From the NCBI GenBank assembly GCA_964448395.1, contig CAYUWM010000017.1:1-28100 (forward strand): 28,100 nt of DNA, written 5' to 3'. This stretch comes from CAYUWM01 sp964448395 (GTDB taxonomy: Bacteria; Chloroflexota; Dehalococcoidia; E44-bin15). A program made the translations under genes and the position numbers. Below the pieces are notes generated by a model. The model was not told where the DNA came from, ran no database searches, and was given only the letters and a program-made list of their open reading frames with translations. This document shows positions 24,488 to 28,100 of this stretch, piece by piece. Each line of letters opens with the position of its first letter. Position 1 is the stretch's first letter.

Positions 24488-24964
24488 ATGTCAACCGAAG
24501 TTACGATCAAGCAAGCTGAGCCACGGACAGTGGCTTTTATTTTTATGAAGGGCCCCTTCGACCAGATAGAAGGAACTTTCGGCAGGCTCTTCGGCTGGGT
24601 GGGGCAAAAGGGATACGCGCCTGCCGGCCCGCCGCTGGGAATATACTTCAACAGCCCGGAACAGGTTTCCCATGACGAACTCATGTGGGAACTGCAGTGT
24701 CCCCTGAGCGGTGACACCCCCCCTGCCGAGCCAGATGCAAGCGGGGCGGGCGTAAAGCAGGTGGAGGGAGCCGAGGTCGCCTCCACCGTGCATAAAGGCC
24801 CGTTCGACGAAGTGGGTAAGACCTACGGCATGCTCTGGGAATGGATGAACGCCAACGGCTACGAGATCGTCGGCCCGTCGGAGGAAGTGTACTTCAGCGA
24901 CCCGTGCACCACCCCTCCCCATGAACTGACCACCGAGATTCGTTTCCCGGTGCGGAAGAAATAG
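24488..24964 (+). CDS. GyrI-like small-molecule-binding protein (second copy)
   Basis: This 158-aa paralogue of the protein at 23102-23584 has the same two-half layout. The first half runs GPFDQIEGTFGRLFGW to YFNSP and WELQCPL; the second runs GPFDEVGKTYGMLWEW to VYFS and EIRFPV. About half of the residues appear identical by eye. The start ATG 24488 lies just after AAAGGAGGTG; the GTG at 24482 is part of that ribosome site. It has its own promoter. The gene ends 3 bp before the convergent HEAT-repeat gene, with no room for a terminator between. The ligand and any relation to the neighbouring lipase are unknown. Confidence 0.78.
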   Translation: MSTEVTIKQAEPRTVAFIFMKGPFDQIEGTFGRLFGWVGQKGYAPAGPPLGIYFNSPEQVSHDELMWELQCPLSGDTPPAEPDASGAGVKQVEGAEVASTVHKGPFDEVGKTYGMLWEWMNANGYEIVGPSEEVYFSDPCTTPPHELTTEIRFPVRKK

Positions 24965-24967
24965 CCG

Positions 24968-25267
24968 CTACCCTTCAACTTCTATCATACGCAGGGCATA
25001 AGCGGCGGTGGTGTTGACCCACACATCCTCGTCCTGCGCCGCCGACGTAAGAGCAGGGATAGCCTCTCTGGCCTCCGATCCCAATTTGGCTAACGCCTTG
25101 GCCGCTGCTCCCCGCAGGTCGTTGTCATCGTGCGTCAACACCTCGATAAGAGCCGGAACCGCCGCCGCGTCGGCGATATGCTCCAGATACAGCACCGCCC
25201 AGTATCTAACCTCCGGGTCCTTGTGCTTGAGCATCTCTATATATGTCTGTATCTCGCTTCCGTTCAA
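24968..25267 (-). CDS. Small HEAT-repeat protein
   Basis: This protein of about 99 aa consists of three HEAT/PBS-lyase-type repeats (VRYWAVLYLEHIAD..AVPALIEVL; LRGAAAKALAKLGS..AIPALTSA; VNTTAAYALRMI). Such proteins are helical scaffolds for protein-protein contacts. The start is TTG 25267 with AAGGAA about 9 nt upstream; ATG 25234 is a later alternative without a ribosome site. It lies 46 bp downstream of a larger HEAT protein on the same strand and may have arisen from it by duplication. Confidence 0.7.
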   Translation of the reverse strand: MNGSEIQTYIEMLKHKDPEVRYWAVLYLEHIADAAAVPALIEVLTHDDNDLRGAAAKALAKLGSEAREAIPALTSAAQDEDVWVNTTAAYALRMIEVEG

Positions 25268-25313
25268 CCGATGAATTCCTTATCTGTAACAGCCGAAGGC
25301 TCGGCCTAAGCTG

Positions 25314-26171
25314 CTACCTGCCCCCCAGCTTGGCGATGGCGTCGATGGCCTCTTTCCTGAGCCACTTGTCCTCGTCCTTCTCCAGCTCGAGCAGGGCGGG
25401 CAGCGCAGACCGGTCGCCGATATTGCCCAGCGCCTCGGCGGCGTTGCGCTGGGTGACTTCGTCGTCATCCTGCAGACATTCGATAAGCATGGGCACCGCC
25501 GCCTTAGCATCGGGTCCGATGCTCCCCAGTGTGGCAGCCGCCGTGGAGCGCAGGTCGCGGTCGTCCAGCCCCTCGATGAGCAGCGGGATGGCGTCCCTGG
25601 AATCGGGGCCGATTCCGCCCAGCGCGCTGGCGGCACTGCGCCGCATGAACCGGTCCTTGTCCTTCATCAACTCGATAAGCTTGGGTACCGCGGCCTTGGA
25701 GCCGGGTCCGATATCCCCCAGTGCGCCGGCAACGGTGTAGCGCGCCTGCCAGTCATCCAGCGATTCGATAAGGGCGGGAACTGCGGAGTCATCGCCGATC
25801 CTGCCCAAGGCGTGGGCGGCCCCGTTACGCACGTACTCATCTTCATCCTTCAGCGCCTCGGCCAGCGCCGGAACAGCCGCCTTGGCGGTAGGGCTGATCT
25901 CCCTCGACAGGGCGGATGCGGCACGCTGCCGCACCCCCTTGTCCTCATCCTGCAGATCGTGAACCCGCACGAATGCCTGCTCCCCGACCCTGCCCAGCGC
26001 CTCGGCGGCCCGCTGCCTCACATCGGAGTCCTCATCCTTGAGCGCCTCGATGAGGGCCTTTATAGCGGAGTCTCCGCCGATCTTGCTCAGAGCCATGACC
26101 GCCTGTTCGCGCACCATGGAGCTCTTGTCTTTTAACTTCTCAGCCTGTTTCTGGACTTCCTCTTCAAGCAT
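25314..26171 (-). CDS. HEAT-repeat protein (nine repeats)
   Basis: This 285-aa protein is made almost wholly of about nine HEAT repeats of roughly 31 residues. Each has the pattern VRxxAAxALGxIGx(D)xAVPALIEAL(K)DED. Repeat onsets can be seen at VREQA, VRQRA (twice), VRNGA, MRRSA and LRKEA. The regular Asp-rich turns (KDEDxxVR) resemble the phycobilin-lyase-like HEAT subfamily (PBS_HEAT), but there is no evidence for a pigment role. It probably works as an adaptor. The start ATG 26171 has AAGGGGG upstream. An extended -10 lies at 26219-26227. Confidence 0.85.
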   Translation of the reverse strand: MLEEEVQKQAEKLKDKSSMVREQAVMALSKIGGDSAIKALIEALKDEDSDVRQRAAEALGRVGEQAFVRVHDLQDEDKGVRQRAASALSREISPTAKAAVPALAEALKDEDEYVRNGAAHALGRIGDDSAVPALIESLDDWQARYTVAGALGDIGPGSKAAVPKLIELMKDKDRFMRRSAASALGGIGPDSRDAIPLLIEGLDDRDLRSTAAATLGSIGPDAKAAVPMLIECLQDDDEVTQRNAAEALGNIGDRSALPALLELEKDEDKWLRKEAIDAIAKLGGR

Positions 26172-26218
26172 GGCCTGCCCCCTTTTCTCTCCCGCAGTCC
26201 GATTGTGGCGGATGAAAC

Positions 26219-26227
26219 ACTATATCA
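26219..26227 (-). promoter_or_regulatory. Extended -10 upstream of the nine-repeat HEAT gene
   Basis: On the minus strand the sequence reads TGA-TATAGT (26227-26219), an extended -10 with 5 of 6 hexamer matches. No good -35 is visible at 16-18 bp. The predicted transcript starts about 40 nt before the ATG. Confidence 0.4.
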
Positions 26228-26254
26228 CCTAACGCGAACCATCGTTTGAGAATG

Positions 26255-26632
26255 CTACGGAAGCGAGTTTTGTCGATCTCTTGTCGCCCTTCTCTCGGCA
26301 CGCTCCCCGACCCACGGCAGCATGAGACGGCTCCCCTGATAAGCCTTCACCATCAGTATGACCCACGCCGCGAAGGAGAAAAGCCCCAGCAGCGATAGGA
26401 GCACCATGAACAGGATGTTAACATAGGGCACCATAAGCAACAGCCAAAGGACGACGGCGGCCAGGGTGACCACCCCGAAGAAGATGATCGATTGCATGGC
26501 GTGGAAGCGGACGTAGTCGTCACCCTTCTCTACTGCGAGGAACAGCAGCCCGGTCACCCAGCCCAGTAGGTACGACATAAGGGCGGCTACATTAGGCTCC
26601 AGGCCCGCTACGGCCTTTCTCTCTTCTTCCAT
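26255..26632 (-). CDS. DUF4870 membrane protein (first copy)
   Basis: This 125-aa membrane protein of the DUF4870 (Tic20-like) type has about three hydrophobic segments. Its signature is LEPNVAALMSYLLGWVTGLLFL, then a charged DDYVRFHAMQSI motif, then KAYQG near the end. The role of this family is not known; it has been compared with Tic20 translocon parts. A GTG-ATG pair is present; I prefer the ATG at 26632 because GAGGGGAGAG sits at the right distance. The C-terminal tail is basic. It is a paralogue of the next upstream gene. Confidence 0.82.
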   Translation of the reverse strand: MEEERKAVAGLEPNVAALMSYLLGWVTGLLFLAVEKGDDYVRFHAMQSIIFFGVVTLAAVVLWLLLMVPYVNILFMVLLSLLGLFSFAAWVILMVKAYQGSRLMLPWVGERAERRATRDRQNSLP

Positions 26633-26657
26633 CACTCTCTCCCCTCGGCGGTATCAC

Positions 26658-26666
26658 ATTATATCA
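26658..26666 (-). promoter_or_regulatory. Extended -10 promoter of the first DUF4870 gene
   Basis: On the minus strand TGA-TATAAT (26666-26658) is a perfect extended -10. The -35 region (TGAGCA, 3 of 6) is weak. The predicted leader is about 19 nt and carries the ribosome site. Confidence 0.55.
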
Positions 26667-26718
26667 CATGCAGCCACAGGTGCTCAGCGCTGCCGAACGG
26701 CGGGACGCAGGAAAACAA

Positions 26719-26749
26719 AGGGAGGCGGACATGAAAAGTACGCCCCCCT
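26719..26749 (-). terminator. Candidate intrinsic terminator after the second DUF4870 gene
   Basis: A 9-bp inverted repeat (AGGGAGGCG at 26719-26727 against CGCCCCCCT at 26741-26749, one mismatch) encloses a 13-nt loop. On the minus strand it is followed by TTGTTTTCC, a T-rich tract. It lies about 40 bp after the stop at 26786, as expected for a terminator of that transcript. Confidence 0.45.
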
Positions 26750-26785
26750 CTATCGACAATAGTACGATGGATAAGGTCTATTTAC

Positions 26786-27118
26786 TTACGAGTATTTCTC
26801 GGCTAGATCGCCGGCGACCGGCAGCTTGAAACGTTCGCCTTGGTAGGCCTTCACCATGAGCAGGATCCACAGTATGAGGGTGCCGATCCATAGTATGGCG
26901 CCGAGTATCGCTCCCACGAACGGCACCATGAACAGGATGCCGAAGATGATACTCAACACGGTTATTGCGCCGAAGACGATGATGGACTGCATGGCGTGGA
27001 AGCGGACGAAATCGTCCTTCTCTATGAGGAAGAATATCAGCCCGCTTATCCATCCGAACAAATAACACAGCAGTCCGGCTACATTGGGTTCCAGTCCCGT
27101 ACCTTTATCCGTGCTCAT
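26786..27118 (-). CDS. DUF4870 membrane protein (second copy)
   Basis: This 110-aa paralogue of the gene at 26255-26632 has LEPNVAGLLCYLFGWISGLIFF, DDFVRFHAMQSI and LLMVKAYQGERFKLP. Three or four hydrophobic segments are visible, so it is an integral membrane protein of unknown function. The start ATG 27118 has a textbook AAAGGAGGT 5-6 nt upstream. Its promoter overlaps the stop codon of the upstream HEAT gene. The two DUF4870 copies are separated by about 150 bp containing a candidate terminator and a second promoter, so they can be controlled separately. Confidence 0.85.
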   Translation of the reverse strand: MSTDKGTGLEPNVAGLLCYLFGWISGLIFFLIEKDDFVRFHAMQSIIVFGAITVLSIIFGILFMVPFVGAILGAILWIGTLILWILLMVKAYQGERFKLPVAGDLAEKYS

Positions 27119-27145
27119 CCTTTACCTCCTTTTTGATATGGCGAC

Positions 27146-27154
27146 ATTATACCA
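27146..27154 (-). promoter_or_regulatory. Extended -10 promoter of the second DUF4870 gene
   Basis: On the minus strand TGG-TATAAT (27154-27146) is an extended -10 with a perfect hexamer. It overlaps the TAA stop (27149-27147) of the upstream HEAT gene. No clear -35 is visible. Confidence 0.5.
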
Positions 27155-27596
27155 CTTTTTCGGTGCCGGGGTACCACTTCTCCCACTCTATCTTCTCCAG
27201 CGCGTCGGCGGCTGCCTTGCGCACATCTATATTCTCATCCGCCAGCGTCTCCATTAAGGCCGGTACCGCCTCCTTATCGCCGATTTCGCCGAGGGCCACC
27301 GCCGAGTTCCAGCGCACGAAATAGTCCTTGTCCTTGAGCGCCCGGGCCAGGGTGCCCACCGCGAACCTCGCCTCGGGGCCGATGGATATCAGGGCGGCGG
27401 CGGCGGCGGTGCGCACGTCCTTGTCGTCGTCCTTGAGCCCCTCGATGAGCACGGGCACCGCCGGCCGGCCGATAGAGCCCAGCAGCAGGGAGGCCCGCGC
27501 CTGCACCACCGGGTCCCTGCCCCGCAGCGCCTTCAGCAGCCCCCTGAGGTCGCCCTTCCGCGCCAGTTCATCAACGTCTTTCTTGAAAAAACCCAT
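27147..27596 (-). CDS. HEAT-repeat protein (short)
   Basis: This protein of about 149 aa starts MGFFKKDVDELARKGD and then carries four HEAT repeats (VVQARASLLLGSIG; VRTAAAAALISIG; VRWNSAVALGEIG; VRKAAADALEKI). It is probably a helical scaffold or adaptor. The reading frame is open back to a TTG at 27608, but ATG 27596 has GAGGAT about 6 nt upstream and is preferred. The gene starts 18 bp after the HD-domain gene ends, so the two are likely co-transcribed. Confidence 0.82.
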   Translation of the reverse strand: MGFFKKDVDELARKGDLRGLLKALRGRDPVVQARASLLLGSIGRPAVPVLIEGLKDDDKDVRTAAAAALISIGPEARFAVGTLARALKDKDYFVRWNSAVALGEIGDKEAVPALMETLADENIDVRKAAADALEKIEWEKWYPGTEKVV

Positions 27597-27614
27597 CGAT
27601 ATCCTCAATGATCC

Positions 27615-28100
27615 TTACAGGCCGATATCCCCGGCGATGCCCTGCATCGCAGCAAGCCCCAGCCCGACGAAATCCTCCAGCTCCAAACCGAGCGTGCCGC
27701 AGCTAGCGATATGCTCCCGGCTGGCGCCGGCGGCGAACCGCTTCTCTCCGAATCGCTTCATCAGGGACTCCGCCGTCAGCCCCCCAAGCTTCTTGTCGGG
27801 ACGCACCAGCGCCCCGGCGACGATCAGTCCGGTCAGCGGGTCGGCACAGAACAGCGCCTTATCCAGCAGCGACTCCGGGGGCATGCCGTGCGCCTTGTTG
27901 TGGCGCAGTATCGCCTGCGCCATCTCCTCCGTGGCGCCCAGCTCCCGCGCGATGTCAGCCCCCAGCGCGCTGTGGGCGCTCATGTCGCCCTTGGTCAGCT
28001 CGACATCGACATCGTGGAGCAGGCCGGTGAGGCCCCAGGTGTCCTCGTCCTCGCCGAAGCGCCGCGCCAGCGCCCGCATGATCGCCTCGGTGGCCAGCAT
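27615..28100 (-). CDS. HD-domain (HDIG-type) hydrolase, 5' end outside the window
   Basis: The visible 161 residues belong to an HD-domain phosphohydrolase. GLLHDVDVE provides the HD pair, followed by SAHSALGADIARELG and ILRHNKAHG, with later His and Asp residues (LFCADPLTGLI). The expected first His and the sequence before MLATEAIMRALA are missing. The Met at the edge is therefore probably internal and the gene continues beyond 28100. These small HD proteins are widespread in anaerobes; their substrate is mostly unknown, and nucleotides are possible. The gene leads the minus-strand block with HEAT and DUF4870 genes. Confidence 0.8.
   Translation of the reverse strand: MLATEAIMRALARRFGEDEDTWGLTGLLHDVDVELTKGDMSAHSALGADIARELGATEEMAQAILRHNKAHGMPPESLLDKALFCADPLTGLIVAGALVRPDKKLGGLTAESLMKRFGEKRFAAGASREHIASCGTLGLELEDFVGLGLAAMQGIAGDIGL

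Noticed and set aside
25243..25740. Plus-strand Ser-rich open frame over the HEAT genes
   Set aside because: It is the reverse of the regular HEAT codons, and its Ser-rich repetition follows from that.

Overview
The window is a gene-dense bacterial chromosome segment of about 28 kb, mostly moderately GC-rich, with short intergenic gaps and many stop/start overlaps (ATGA type). The gene content suggests an anaerobe. It has a Fur-FeoA-FeoB ferrous iron operon, PEP synthase, a NADH/iron-sulfur diaphorase module, MEP-pathway IspH, and a dgt-dnaG-rpoD macromolecular-synthesis cluster. The style (several non-ATG starts, HEAT-repeat and DUF4870 proteins, a secreted lamin-tail protein) fits Chloroflexota of the Dehalococcoidia type. 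That placement is inferred from gene content only. No rRNA, tRNA, CRISPR array, IS element or phage gene was seen, and no gap exceeds about 160 bp.

Layout: (1) 1-2498, fur-feoA-feoB from one strong promoter. (2) 2565-3377, a short-chain dehydrogenase. (3) 3482-5056, a secreted or surface protein with an AT-richer N-terminal domain, a Pro/Thr/Ser linker with a 48-bp tandem repeat, a lamin-tail domain and a C-terminal membrane anchor. (4) 5085-7438, cmk-plsC-ispH plus a 65-aa protein. (5) 7538-9853, PEP synthase. (6) 9878-12893, NuoE-like, NuoF-like and HoxU/NuoG-N-like subunits with no catalytic partner in the window. (7) 12919-17966, dgt-dnaG-rpoD and a membrane-anchored protein. (8) ffh on the minus strand, convergent with block 7 and divergent from block 9. 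(9) 19408-23018, an RNase J-like beta-CASP nuclease overlapping a Rad50/SbcC ATPase. (10) 23102-24964, two GyrI-like proteins flanking a class 3 lipase. (11) 24968-28100, a minus-strand block running (in transcription order) HD-domain protein, HEAT, DUF4870, DUF4870, HEAT, HEAT.

How the parts fit: most of the window is housekeeping (replication priming, sigma factor, SRP, lipid and isoprenoid precursors, nucleotide metabolism). The less ordinary parts are the nuclease-Rad50 pair lacking an Mre11/SbcD neighbour, the partnerless diaphorase module, the GyrI-lipase-GyrI cassette, and the HEAT/DUF4870 cluster. Putative sigma-70 promoters repeatedly carry an extended -10 of the form TGATAnnnT. Two genes have promoters so close to the start codon that leaderless or near-leaderless transcripts are predicted.
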